Source of the DNA: a bacterium
GTDB lineage: Bacteria; SAR324; XYD2-FULL-50-16
Direction: 5' to 3'
Assembly (NCBI GenBank): GCA_024275165.1
Contig: JAJRZQ010000024.1
Location: 1 to 25,704, forward strand
Length of the DNA stretch: 25,704 nucleotides
Below the pieces are notes generated by a model. The model did not search any database and was not told the origin of the DNA. It was given only the letters and a program-made list of their open reading frames with translations. Positions 16,237 through 24,287 of the stretch are shown here, one piece after another. The translations under genes and the position numbers were made by a program. Numbering within the stretch: the first letter of the stretch is position 1; every line of letters starts with the position of its first letter.

Positions 16237-16704
16237 TTATGTTCCCGACAGCTCGGTTTCTTCAAGGGGTTCAATGATATAGGTCAAATTAAGCCGGGTG
16301 AGGATTTTGGCCTTGGCTCCCTTGGGGATCACCTCTTTTTGGGTCATCGCGGGCCAAGTACTGTCTTGGAAAAAAATCCTCCCTCCCGGTTTAGGTCCCA
16401 CCGCGTTGATAACGGTGACGATCTGCCCTAAAAGTTCTTTTTGCTCGTCCAACTTGGCGATGGTAATATCCCCTTGGGGCGCAAGCTTTAAAAGCATTTC
16501 CCGAAACCCTAAAACGAGCGCGATGGAGCTGATGAACCAAGTGGTCAATGAAGTCAGTACCCCCTCAATAAAGCCAAAGTTGATTGCCAGCCCGACTAAG
16601 ATAGCGGCAAAGCCCAGAAAAATTACCACCAACCCGGGGATGAGGACCTCTAAAAGCATCAAGCTTACCCCGAGAAGGATCCAAAAAAAGGCAAAGGGCT
16701 CCAT
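16237..16704 (-). CDS. NfeD family membrane protein
   Basis: 155-aa NfeD-like protein of the short (NfeD1b/YbbK) type without a protease domain. Three hydrophobic segments (about 4-22, 24-44 and 48-66) precede a soluble OB-fold domain (about 88-150, starting LLGQIVTVINAVGPKPGGRI). Members are encoded with stomatin/SPFH proteins and join them in membrane microdomain assemblies. That is the case here: it starts 3 bp after the stop of the second stomatin gene, with TAGGA as ribosome site. Confidence 0.88.
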   Translation of the reverse strand: MEPFAFFWILLGVSLMLLEVLIPGLVVIFLGFAAILVGLAINFGFIEGVLTSLTTWFISSIALVLGFREMLLKLAPQGDITIAKLDEQKELLGQIVTVINAVGPKPGGRIFFQDSTWPAMTQKEVIPKGAKAKILTRLNLTYIIEPLEETELSGT

Positions 16705-16707
16705 ATC

Positions 16708-17655
16708 CTACTTTTTCTCAGGTTTTAACGAGACAAACTGGGCCAGCATGGCGTTCATATCCGTGATATCAGCAGGAATGACCACTTTATTTTTGTTTTC
16801 AGCTACATGGGCAAAATTTATGAGATATTTTTGGCTCAATTGCAGGTAGAGCGCCTCTGCCCCCTGCGCCGCCCCTAGGGCTTGGCCGATTTTTTCAATG
16901 GACGCGGCGGTGGCCTTGGCGACCTGCAATATCCCCGCGGCCTTTCCCTCCGCCTCATTGATGATTTGTTGCCGTTCCCCGTCCGATTGATTGATCATTT
17001 CCATTTTAACGCCCTCACTGCGATTGACCCGGCTTTGCGTTTTCCCCTCGGATTCGGCGATAATCGCCCGTTTTTGGCGTTCCGCGGCGACCTGTTTTTC
17101 CATGGCCGTTTGCACGCTTTTGGGTGGGGCAATATTTTTGATTTCATAACGCAAAACCGTGATCCCCCAAACTTGCCCCACCTCGCTTAAAACCTCAACC
17201 ACACGAGAACTGATGTGGGCCCGCTCCTCAAAGGTGCGGTCTAACTCCAAACGACCCACGACCGAGCGAATCGTGGTTTGAGCCAGTTCGGTAGCGGCTG
17301 TATAATAATCAACCACCCCATAGCTGGCCCGTTGCGGATCCGTAACCTCGATATACATTACGCCATCCACCACCACCTTGACATTGTCTTTGGTAAAACA
17401 AACCTGCGGGGGGACATCCACCGTGGTTTCCTTTAAGTTTTGGATATAGGTCACCTTTTCGATAAAGGGGAAAAGAGCATGAAACCCGGGCCCTAAGGTA
17501 CGATGATACTGCCCTAATCTTTCCACTACATAAGCCGATTTGGTGGGGACCAAGCGCATGCTGCGGATCAATTGAACCATCAGGGTCATGAACAGCAACC
17601 CCCAAACAACAAGATTAAAAATAGCCCCATAGTTGATATCCATTGCGGTTTCCAT
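16708..17655 (-). CDS. SPFH/stomatin-like protein (QmcA type), copy 2
   Basis: 315-aa slipin/stomatin protein. An N-terminal membrane anchor (about 10-32) is followed by the SPFH domain (about 36-190; VERLGQYHRTLGPGFH, KDNVKVVVDGV, LRYEIKNIAPP) and an Ala/Glu-rich coiled region (about 190-260) for oligomerisation. Such proteins form large rings in the inner membrane and are linked to FtsH/HflKC-like quality control. The start at 17655 abuts the upstream stop and has AAGGAAA in front; an alternative ATG lies four codons in. It is the second of two consecutive paralogues, more diverged at the C-terminus than copy 1. Confidence 0.9.
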   Translation of the reverse strand: METAMDINYGAIFNLVVWGLLFMTLMVQLIRSMRLVPTKSAYVVERLGQYHRTLGPGFHALFPFIEKVTYIQNLKETTVDVPPQVCFTKDNVKVVVDGVMYIEVTDPQRASYGVVDYYTAATELAQTTIRSVVGRLELDRTFEERAHISSRVVEVLSEVGQVWGITVLRYEIKNIAPPKSVQTAMEKQVAAERQKRAIIAESEGKTQSRVNRSEGVKMEMINQSDGERQQIINEAEGKAAGILQVAKATAASIEKIGQALGAAQGAEALYLQLSQKYLINFAHVAENKNKVVIPADITDMNAMLAQFVSLKPEKK

Positions 17656-18576
17656 CTAGGTTTCCTTCTGCTGGGTTATCGTGTTTCCCACTTGGTTGAG
17701 GCCTTCAAAAAAGCCTTTTAAATTCGCTAGATTATTAGGAACGATTGAGATTTCCGCGCTTTGCAAAATCTTTCCCAGTTCATCAATGAATTGTTCGGCA
17801 ACCCGCATCTGCACGGCTTCTTTCCCGCCTTCTTTGGCAATGGCGCTGGAGATATATTTTAGCCCTTCTGCCGTAACTTCGGCAAGAATCTCAATTTCCT
17901 TGGCCTTGCCTTCAGCTTGATTCATGCGTTTTTGCTTTTCCCCCTCGGAGAGGTTGATTTTTTCTTGTCGGTAGGCATTAGAAAGGTTGATGGTCGCTTG
18001 TTTTTCCGCTTCGGCGAGAGTGATCTCCGCTCTTTTTTGTCGTTCCGCCTCCATTTGTTTTTCCATTGTATCCACTACATGATTCGAGGGGGAGATATTT
18101 TTGATTTCATAACGCAAAACCTTAATTCCCCAAGGGTCGGAGGCTAGGTCCACCTCTCGGACTACATTTTCATTGATGGATTCTCGCTCGGAGAAGGTTT
18201 GGTCTAGGGTGAGTTTTCCGATCTCAGAGCGCATATTGGTCTGAGCGAGGTTTACGCTGGCAAGGCGATAGTTGCCGATGCCATAGCTGGCTTTTTCCGG
18301 GTCGATCACCTTTAAGAAAACAATTCCATCCACCTCAACCTGAATATTATCTTTCGTGATACAGCTTTGACTGGGAACCTCTAAAACCTGTTCCCTCATC
18401 TCATGGGCATAGGCGACTCGATCAAAGAAGGGGATCAGGAAATGAAATCCAGGCAGCAACAGCCCGGTATATTTTCCCAAACGCTCTTTGACCGCCCCTG
18501 TATTTTGCGGGATGACGATAAAGGTTTTCAGCACGATTAAGATGGCGAAGATTACCAGCAGGGTAATATAGGTCAT
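17656..18576 (-). CDS. SPFH/stomatin-like protein (QmcA type), copy 1
   Basis: 306-aa slipin/stomatin protein with an N-terminal membrane segment (about 4-22). The SPFH domain (about 24-185) includes VKERLGKYTGLLLPGFH, KDNIQVEVDGIVF and LRYEIKNISPS. The coiled region (about 188-250) is rich in EKQ repeats. Family role: inner-membrane scaffold with NfeD. A ribosome site GGAG lies nine bases before the ATG. It is first in the three-gene operon and directly adjacent to copy 2, with no gap. The two share the SPFH core motifs and so look like an ancient tandem duplication, possibly forming hetero-oligomers as HflK and HflC do (inference). Confidence 0.9.
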   Translation of the reverse strand: MTYITLLVIFAILIVLKTFIVIPQNTGAVKERLGKYTGLLLPGFHFLIPFFDRVAYAHEMREQVLEVPSQSCITKDNIQVEVDGIVFLKVIDPEKASYGIGNYRLASVNLAQTNMRSEIGKLTLDQTFSERESINENVVREVDLASDPWGIKVLRYEIKNISPSNHVVDTMEKQMEAERQKRAEITLAEAEKQATINLSNAYRQEKINLSEGEKQKRMNQAEGKAKEIEILAEVTAEGLKYISSAIAKEGGKEAVQMRVAEQFIDELGKILQSAEISIVPNNLANLKGFFEGLNQVGNTITQQKET

Positions 18577-18844
18577 AGAGTCAAACTCCGTTTAGAATGA
18601 AGGTGGTTGGAAAAAGGGGGTTTGCTTGCCCATTCAAGTGCCTTCCAAAAGATCATTACAATAAGTTGAAGTCTCGTCTATGAATTTAGCGGGTCCATTC
18701 TTTTTACAGAGTGAAACATTTCCGAACCAGAGCGCTTTGATCCGCTTCAGGCCTGCCTTTCGATTGAATAAAGCATCGGTATTGATTCTGGTTTTAGATG
18801 TAAAAAAATAAAAACTCATTAGCTCAGGCCCGCTGCCTATTTTA

Positions 18845-18879
18845 GGAAACTCTGAAAAATGCGGAGGTTCCTTTATTTT
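18845..18879 (+). terminator. Hairpin with T-rich tail, plus strand
   Basis: GGAAACTC (18845-18852) pairs with GAGGTTCC (18864-18871) with one mismatch, extended by an A-T pair on the outside, and is followed by TTTATTTTA. It is a plausible plus-strand terminator, but no plus-strand gene lies upstream in the gap. It could end antisense transcripts or an unrecognised small RNA. Confidence 0.4.
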
Positions 18880-18939
18880 ACAAGCTCAAGGGGGGCCACC
18901 CCAGCCGATTTTTAAAGAGAATAATTCCGTCCAGCTTAC

Positions 18940-18977
18940 TTGATTAAGTATAATATTTCAGTGTATTAATATATAAT
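18940..18977 (+). promoter_or_regulatory. AT-rich promoter region for the SulP gene
   Basis: TTGATT (18940-18945) lies 18 nt before TATTAA (18964-18969). Two exact TATAAT hexamers sit at 18949-18954 and 18972-18977, neither with a good -35 box at standard spacing. The dense clustering suggests one or more promoters for the transporter gene, whose ATG is about 70 bp downstream. The exact start point cannot be decided by eye. Confidence 0.4.
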
Positions 18978-19045
18978 CTCTTGTGACTTAGGCATAGTTA
19001 TGCAAAAGTTAAAGTTTTTGGTTTTCTTCCTCCTGGGTAGCCTGC

Positions 19046-20563
19046 ATGTTTGAATTGATCCTCCATAAAAGCGCGAGCTTAAAAAACGACCTCCTTTCCG
19101 GTTTGACCGTCGCTCTAGCCCTCGTGCCCGAGGCGGTGGCCTTTGCCTTTGTGGCGGGGGTAGAGCCTCTAGTGGGGCTCTATGCCGCCTTTATGGTCGG
19201 CTTGATCACCGCCAGCCTAGGGGGGCGACCGGGGATGATCAGCGGGGCAACCGGAGCCCTGGCGGTGGTGATGGTGGATTTGGTTGCCCGCCACGGCGTG
19301 GAGTACCTTTTTGCCACCGTGATCCTCATGGGGTTGATTCAAGTCACGGCAGGATTGTTGCGGTTGGGCAAATTTATCCGCTTGATCCCCCATCCGGTGA
19401 TGCTGGGTTTTGTCAACGGCTTGGCCATTATTATTTTTTTAGCCCAGTTAAATCAATTTCGCCAAAACAACGGTGCCTGGCTTCCCCTTGAACCCATGGC
19501 CTGGATGCTGGCCCTGGTTGCGTTGACCATGGGCATCATTCACTTTTTGCCCAAACTTACCAAGGTATTGCCGGCCTCTTTAGTGGCGATATTTACGGTT
19601 ACGCTTTTGGTGCAGGCTTTTGCGGTAAATACCTTAACCGTAGGGGATATCGCCAAGGTGGCCGGGGGTCTGCCGAGCTTTCATTTGCCGAGCTTTCCCT
19701 TGACTTTTGAAAGCCTTCAAATTATTTTTCCCTATGCCATGATTTTAGCGGCGATTGGGCTGATTGAATCTTTAATGACCTTGAGCCTCATTGATGAAAT
19801 CACCGAAACCCGGGGGCGAGGGAATAAGGAATGCGTGGGCCAGGGGGTAGCGAATATTGCCACGGGCTGTTTTGGGGGGATGGGGGGCTGCGCCATGATC
19901 GGCCAAAGCATGATCAATATCAACTCAGGGGGCAGGGGCCGCGCCTCTGGAATTTCCGCCGCTTTGTTTTTATTGTGTTTTATTCTTTTTGCCTCCTCTT
20001 TTATTGAAGCCATTCCCTTAGCCGCTTTGGTGGGGGTCATGTTCATGGTGGTGATCGGCACCTTTGCTTGGTCCTCCTTGCGCATCTTAGGTAAGATTCC
20101 CCGCCAAGATGCCTTTGTGCTGATTTTGGTATCGGCGGTGACCGTGGCCACGGATTTAGCCCTTGCCGTGGGTGTGGGGGTTGTTGTTTCCGCCTTGGTT
20201 TTTGCCTGGAACAACGCCAAACATATCTATGCGTTAAGTTCCGTTGATGAAAAAGGAGTGAAGACCTATTGCTTGATGGGGCCTCTCTTTTTTGGTTCCA
20301 TTCGCAGTTTTCAAGATCAATTCCAGGTTGCCGAAGATCCCGACGAGGTGATCATTGACTTTGCCGCTTCCAGGGTATGGGATCACTCCGGGATTGAGGC
20401 GATCAACAGCCTCACGGAGCGCTATACGGCCTTGGGTAAACGCTTGCGCCTCAAACACCTCAGCCCTGAATGCGCGACCTTGCTAAAAAACGCGGGAGAC
20501 ATGATTGATGTCAGCGTGATTGAAGACCCCCGTTACCATGTGGCGGTAGATGAGTTGGCTTAG
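19046..20563 (+). CDS. SulP/SLC26 family anion transporter with STAS domain
   Basis: 505-aa inner-membrane anion transporter with 10-14 hydrophobic segments. It has the SulP/SLC26 start [18 protein letters not shown] and [15 protein letters not shown]. The region [18 protein letters not shown] with [12 protein letters not shown] is characteristic of one SulP branch. A compact C-terminal STAS domain (about 405-500) includes DHSGIEAI, the usual regulatory loop. SulP proteins move sulfate, bicarbonate or dicarboxylates; sequence alone does not decide. No Shine-Dalgarno is evident before the ATG. It is a single-gene unit on the plus strand, with a hairpin just after the stop. Confidence 0.92.
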   Translation: MFELILHKSASLKNDLLSGLTVALALVPEAVAFAFVAGVEPLVGLYAAFMVGLITASLGGRPGMISGATGALAVVMVDLVARHGVEYLFATVILMGLIQVTAGLLRLGKFIRLIPHPVMLGFVNGLAIIIFLAQLNQFRQNNGAWLPLEPMAWMLALVALTMGIIHFLPKLTKVLPASLVAIFTVTLLVQAFAVNTLTVGDIAKVAGGLPSFHLPSFPLTFESLQIIFPYAMILAAIGLIESLMTLSLIDEITETRGRGNKECVGQGVANIATGCFGGMGGCAMIGQSMININSGGRGRASGISAALFLLCFILFASSFIEAIPLAALVGVMFMVVIGTFAWSSLRILGKIPRQDAFVLILVSAVTVATDLALAVGVGVVVSALVFAWNNAKHIYALSSVDEKGVKTYCLMGPLFFGSIRSFQDQFQVAEDPDEVIIDFAASRVWDHSGIEAINSLTERYTALGKRLRLKHLSPECATLLKNAGDMIDVSVIEDPRYHVAVDELA

Positions 20564-20566
20564 GCG

Positions 20567-20593
20567 GTTGGCCTTTTATTTACGCCGGCCAAC
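20567..20593 (+). terminator. Hairpin after the SulP gene
   Basis: GTTGGCC (20567-20573) pairs exactly with GGCCAAC (20587-20593), three bases after the SulP stop codon. The loop of 13 nt is T-rich (TTTTATTTACGCC), but no T tract follows the stem. It is probably a transcript 3' end or a stability hairpin rather than a classical intrinsic terminator. Confidence 0.45.
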
Positions 20594-20717
20594 AGGGCTG
20601 AAGTCTCGTTGTTCAAGCTTGTGTTTATGCGTTGGATAACGGATTTGAACCGAGGGTTTCCTGCTCCTAAACAGCGTATTGGTTGTAAAATAGCTTTAAA
20701 TTTGATATTTTTTTTTC

Positions 20718-21647
20718 ATGAAATATCTTTTTAGCCTTTTACTATGTCTTTTTTATTTTGCGCCTCTGCTGGAGGCGACCTGTTACCTTTCTTTGGACGC
20801 GAATCAACAAAAATCGAGTAGCCTCTCTACCCAAGCGCTGGCACTGCTTTCACGCTATGTGGCCCCGGTAGAGCCGATGCCCCCTAGCGGGGTGCCCCTC
20901 GGTTCTTGTATTTATCAGGCGAGCTTAACCCAAGCGGAGGGACAGAGTTTGTTCAGCCTCAAGGGGCCAAGGATCAACGGTTTTGGGGTTTCAACCCAAA
21001 AAGGGCAGCGAGGGCAGAGTCAAGCGCTGCTTTATGCCTTGTATTTAGGGAAAGCGGATGTTTCTTTTAGATCTCGTATTTGTGCTGATTACCCTAAAGA
21101 GCTGCAAAGTTTTTGCCGTCCCTTGAGCGTGGAGTTGTTGTTTTTTGATGAGTTTGGCCGCCCCCTGCCGGATGGGACGACGGTTCGTTCGGGAGAGAGT
21201 TTTTTTCTTTTACTGCGTCCACTTACGCCCTTGTATGCTCAGATTTTCAATCGAGACGCGGCAGGGGAGCTTTATCAAATTTTTCCAAATAAAGAAGTCA
21301 ACCCTCAATCCAATCCCTTAACGCCGGGGGAGAGTTATTTTTTTCCTCAGAAAAAGGGGGATTTGATTTTTCGTTTTGATCAAAAGCAGGGAGAAGAGCA
21401 TTTCTTTTTGGTTTTTTCCGCTGCTCCACTCCATGATTTAGATATTGCCTTCGCGAAATTACAACAGAAAAAAACGAGAGCAGGGCAAAAGGTTTTTACG
21501 GCTTTGCTAAATCAAAGAGGGGCCGCGTCAACTCAGCAAATCGGCAAGGTGGAAGAAATCGCCTATCGCCAGCAATTTACCGCTATGCCTACCCGTTTTC
21601 AAGGTCAGGGCACCTTTGTGGTGCATTGGAGTTTGGTTCACCGTTAG
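20718..21647 (+). CDS. Secreted DUF4384 domain protein
   Basis: 309-aa exported protein. The signal peptide is residues 1-20 or so (KYLFSLLLCLFYFAPLLEA), with no lipobox. The middle region has four cysteines (C22, C64, C122, C133) that could form disulfides. Residues about 146-236 match DUF4384: GTTVRSGESFFLLLRP, YAQIFNRDAAGELYQIFPN, and PGESYFFP. DUF4384 often occurs on or beside caspase-family proteins, and a caspase-like gene lies at the other end of this locus on the opposite strand. No ribosome site is visible; a T9 run (20708-20716) ends one base before the ATG. Its 3' end overlaps the convergent DUF4105 gene by 59 bp. Function is unknown; a periplasmic partner of the caspase is inferred. 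Confidence 0.75.
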   Translation: MKYLFSLLLCLFYFAPLLEATCYLSLDANQQKSSSLSTQALALLSRYVAPVEPMPPSGVPLGSCIYQASLTQAEGQSLFSLKGPRINGFGVSTQKGQRGQSQALLYALYLGKADVSFRSRICADYPKELQSFCRPLSVELLFFDEFGRPLPDGTTVRSGESFFLLLRPLTPLYAQIFNRDAAGELYQIFPNKEVNPQSNPLTPGESYFFPQKKGDLIFRFDQKQGEEHFFLVFSAAPLHDLDIAFAKLQQKKTRAGQKVFTALLNQRGAASTQQIGKVEEIAYRQQFTAMPTRFQGQGTFVVHWSLVHR

Positions 21648-23247
21648 CGTTACCAAAAAACAGACGCAAGCTCAAGGTGACCTCATTTAATTGATGAGAT
21701 GTTTTATTTTGAGCCCATTTTTCTTGTTTGCGGTTTAAGTCTAAAACCAATTGGGGCTCAACTTCGGGGCCGGACCACAAGCGAAGTTGAATTTTAATTC
21801 CTGCTTTTTGGCGATTGAGTTTTAATTCCCCTTGTTCAAAAAGGAGGTCCTGTTCTAGGTGCGGGCGAATTTGCAGGTTGTTTTTGCTGCCTAAGCTTAC
21901 CAAGCCTTCTAAGCGTACAGGAAAGCTCAAGAGGCCTCCCGGGCCTAGGAGACGGCGGTTCCACCTGGTCGCTCTTTGCCAAGGCTGCACCCAGGCTATC
22001 GCGATAGAGGCAAGTAGAAAGTCGTCATAGTGACTCGAAGAGACCAAATTAAAACGCCCTTCTCCTTCAATCAATCTGGTCTGATAAGGAAGGTAGGACC
22101 AAGTGTCCTGTTCCCAAGCCAGCGCGGTTAAGCCGATTCCCATTTTGACCTTTCCTTGGATCAAGCTGGGCGTATTTTGTAAAATTTCCTTTATTTTATG
22201 GATGCGCAGGGCCTGAAAACTCGCTTGAGTTATTTCTTGTTGTTGCGTCTTTGTAAAGGCAAAGGAGGCAAGCTCAATCGAAGAGGAGCGGCCTAGACTA
22301 CGGTAAGAACGATCACCCAATTCTTGGTACAATAGGCTCCCTTGCAATGTCGTAATGGGTGTTTTCTCTTCTCTCGGTTCTTGTTGCCATCCCTTGCCAA
22401 GGGAAAGTTTCAAATAACCTGTATGGCCGCTCCCTTTTTGAGCTTGTTTTTTCTGTTCGGCCAGCTTCCACTGGTTCAGTTCTTGATCTATATCCACTTG
22501 AGGTGGGTCACCCTCTATTGCTAATTGACGGTAGAGCTTGCGCGCTTCGCCTTTGGGTCGACTCGCGTAATCCAAACATCCTTCTTCGTTCCAGGCGTAA
22601 TACAACTCGGCTTGTTGAAACATCAGCAATATTTTTCCAATTTGTTTTTTAACTTGGGGGCTTTGGTTTGAGTTTGCGAAGAGTTGCCGAACCGCTTGGG
22701 TTCGGGTGGCCTCTTCATCGGCAAAGAGTTGCTTTGCTCCGGGCCAAGTTAGCTGGGGAATTTGTTGTTGGAGTACCTTGATTTTAGCTAAAATCCATTC
22801 TCTCGCGCGGTAGGATTTCGACCAGAAACTTAAAAAATCAGGATAAACCCGCTCAATGAGTCCGGCTCGATCCAGTTCAAAAAGCAATAGGTTGGGGGCT
22901 GCCACCCAGGGGGAAAAATCGGTCAGTTTTGGATTTTGTATCCCCTCTCCAAGAACCTGAAACAAGATGCTGCCACAATTTTGGGTAAAAAATCGATAGT
23001 CCATTTGATGGTTTAATTTCGCGCGAATCAAGCGGGCCAGCAGGTCCATTTCTTGGGAGCGGGTTAACTTGAGACGATAGCGTTGCAGGCTGCGGTTTCC
23101 AATGGTGGCATAGTGATAGTCGATATATTGTAGCGTATCGACCTGCGCCATACTGGAAAATTGACCCGCCACCCCCTTTAGGGCGGAAACCAGAGCGGTG
23201 AGTCCTTTTTTTATTTGCAGGTTAAGGTTTTTTTTTCTTGTTTGCAT
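21589..23247 (-). CDS. DUF4105 protein, C-terminal part plus beta-barrel region (frame 2)
   Basis: 552 codons from the first ATG. Residues 11-100 match the second half of DUF4105: KKGLTALVSALKGVAGQF, a YRLKLTRSQEMDLL stretch, and YRFFTQNCGSILFQVLG with the conserved N90-C91. A helical, Gln-rich linker follows (about 140-265). The last 270 residues alternate polar and hydrophobic residues, with YLKLSLGKGW and LSLRLFFG, like an outer-membrane barrel. It has no signal peptide and no ribosome site before its ATG. The first half of the domain is encoded in the other frame just upstream (23211-24287). A -1 shift at an A9 run would join them into one protein of about 900 aa. The last 19 codons or so run into the DUF4384 gene on the other strand and extend past the expected barrel end. 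Confidence 0.7.
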   Translation of the reverse strand: MQTRKKNLNLQIKKGLTALVSALKGVAGQFSSMAQVDTLQYIDYHYATIGNRSLQRYRLKLTRSQEMDLLARLIRAKLNHQMDYRFFTQNCGSILFQVLGEGIQNPKLTDFSPWVAAPNLLLFELDRAGLIERVYPDFLSFWSKSYRAREWILAKIKVLQQQIPQLTWPGAKQLFADEEATRTQAVRQLFANSNQSPQVKKQIGKILLMFQQAELYYAWNEEGCLDYASRPKGEARKLYRQLAIEGDPPQVDIDQELNQWKLAEQKKQAQKGSGHTGYLKLSLGKGWQQEPREEKTPITTLQGSLLYQELGDRSYRSLGRSSSIELASFAFTKTQQQEITQASFQALRIHKIKEILQNTPSLIQGKVKMGIGLTALAWEQDTWSYLPYQTRLIEGEGRFNLVSSSHYDDFLLASIAIAWVQPWQRATRWNRRLLGPGGLLSFPVRLEGLVSLGSKNNLQIRPHLEQDLLFEQGELKLNRQKAGIKIQLRLWSGPEVEPQLVLDLNRKQEKWAQNKTSHQLNEVTLSLRLFFGNANGEPNSNAPQRCPDLENG

Positions 23248-24287
23248 GTTTTGGTTTGTTCAACGGGAAACGGGGAAGGAGGGACTTCAAAGTTGCTACT
23301 GTCGGCCAAAAAAGAAACCACTAAGTCATAGGGATTTTCCAATCCGGCCACTTGGGCGGCTCGGTTGTTGTCGAGTTTGATCCGCAATAAAAGATGTCCT
23401 GCGATTTCTGAAACCTCCCGGTCTCCGGGGGTGGCGTAGAGCAATTCAAAACCGATTAAGCTTTGTTGGTTTAAGGGGCCGATTTTTATGGTTTGCCCGC
23501 TGTAGATATCTTTCATCGTAATTCCTCCTAAGAGCCCCCACAGCTCGTGTTGGCAAAAAATACCGCGGTTTTTGAAGGAGGGGTGATTGAGCGGGGAGAC
23601 GAAATCGGGAAAAAGCCGAGCGGCAAATTCATATTTTCCCGGCATGCGGCAGCGAATCGAATCCTCGTAGAGGCTTCGGGGAGGGGCGAGATAACTGGCG
23701 AGCGTGGCGGCCAAATCCTCTTTGGGGTTGAGCATGCCTCGAGGCTCCGCAAAGGCTTTTAGCCCTAAGTTACGGGGCTCCCAGCCGAGCCAATGCTTTT
23801 TCCAAGGGGTGAGGCTCAGCCAAAGAGGTTGAAGCTGTTTGGCGTTTTTTTTCAAAGCGGAGAGGGCCAAACCTCGGGCCAATTCTCGTTGGAGGTAAGC
23901 TTGAAACTCTGAAGGCGGCCCTTGAGGGCTAGCAAGTAAATGTTGGTTAAAAAGAATTTGCCAAGCTTGCCGTTTTTTGAGGGACAATGAGGCGAGTTGC
24001 CTTTTTTTTTCTTTGAGTTCTTTGAGGCTGTAAAGAGGGATTTCATAAACCTCCTTAACCCAAACTCCACCGTATTCTCGAGGGTCTTTGGGCAAAGGGG
24101 TCGAGACGATTTTCACCTGGAGCACCCCGGCCTGTTGGAGAAAAGAGGCAGGTAGTTGCCGGGTGAAGTCTTGTAGTTGGGTTGCTTCGGCTTGATCCCA
24201 AATCCCAAGAAACCGCACTGCTCCAAAAGCTAAATGGGAGTGGGGGCAAAGCAGCAAGGTCAAAAAGATTACCTTCCATGGCCTCAT
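23211..24287 (-). CDS. DUF4105 protein, secreted N-terminal part (frame 1)
   Basis: 358-aa product with a signal peptide (1-22, likely cut at AFG/AVRF). Residues about 75-225 resemble the N-terminal region found in longer DUF4105 proteins, including the acidic-aromatic stretch LNPKEDLAATLASYL and CRMPGKYEF (213-221). The segment QRELARGLAL sits where relatives seem to carry an HExxH-like site, so any peptidase activity here looks lost (inference). EIAGHLLLRIKL (295-305) is the conserved GH-LLR part of DUF4105. The reading frame then ends 24 bp after an A9 run with a non-domain tail rich in Lys and Thr. The ATG at 24287 overlaps the upstream stop (ATGA); the open frame further upstream has no signal peptide start. 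Together with 21589-23247 this is one split gene. Confidence 0.72.
   Translation of the reverse strand: MRPWKVIFLTLLLCPHSHLAFGAVRFLGIWDQAEATQLQDFTRQLPASFLQQAGVLQVKIVSTPLPKDPREYGGVWVKEVYEIPLYSLKELKEKKRQLASLSLKKRQAWQILFNQHLLASPQGPPSEFQAYLQRELARGLALSALKKNAKQLQPLWLSLTPWKKHWLGWEPRNLGLKAFAEPRGMLNPKEDLAATLASYLAPPRSLYEDSIRCRMPGKYEFAARLFPDFVSPLNHPSFKNRGIFCQHELWGLLGGITMKDIYSGQTIKIGPLNQQSLIGFELLYATPGDREVSEIAGHLLLRIKLDNNRAAQVAGLENPYDLVVSFLADSSNFEVPPSPFPVEQTKTCKQEKKTLTCK
23228..23236 (-). other. A9 slippage tract joining the two DUF4105 frames
   Basis: On the minus strand nine A residues are read in frame 1 as GAA AAA AAA ACC, which contains the -1 slippery heptamer A AAA AAA in the correct phase. After a -1 shift the ribosome would read AAC CTT AAC, exactly the frame of the downstream half. 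Nine-A runs also favour RNA-polymerase slippage and sequencing indels. No strong downstream stem-loop is evident by eye. Confidence 0.6.

Larger units (their letters stand above)
18577..19045. other. Non-coding divergent region between stomatin operon and SulP gene
   Basis: 469 bp without a convincing gene. On the minus strand a 61-codon frame (18634-18819) has no recognisable domain and no good ribosome site, so I do not call it. The region holds the hairpin at 18845-18879, AT-rich promoter elements at 18940-18977, and a short dyad GCATAGTTATGC at 18992-19003 just upstream of the SulP start, which could be an operator. The promoter of the stomatin operon should also lie here but was not resolved. 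Confidence 0.5.

Noticed and set aside
16298-16849. 183-codon plus-strand ORF across nfeD and the second stomatin gene
   Set aside because: It is antisense to two well-supported genes, with no domain and a low-complexity composition typical of shadow frames.
18634-18819. 61-codon minus-strand ORF upstream of the stomatin genes
   Set aside because: No recognisable domain, no clear ribosome site, and composition like non-coding AT-rich sequence. Possible but unsupported.
20641-20651. Minus-strand GGTTCAAATCC looks like a tRNA T-arm
   Set aside because: The flanks do not form the 5-bp T stem, and there is no acceptor stem, CCA or anticodon arm in the surrounding sequence.
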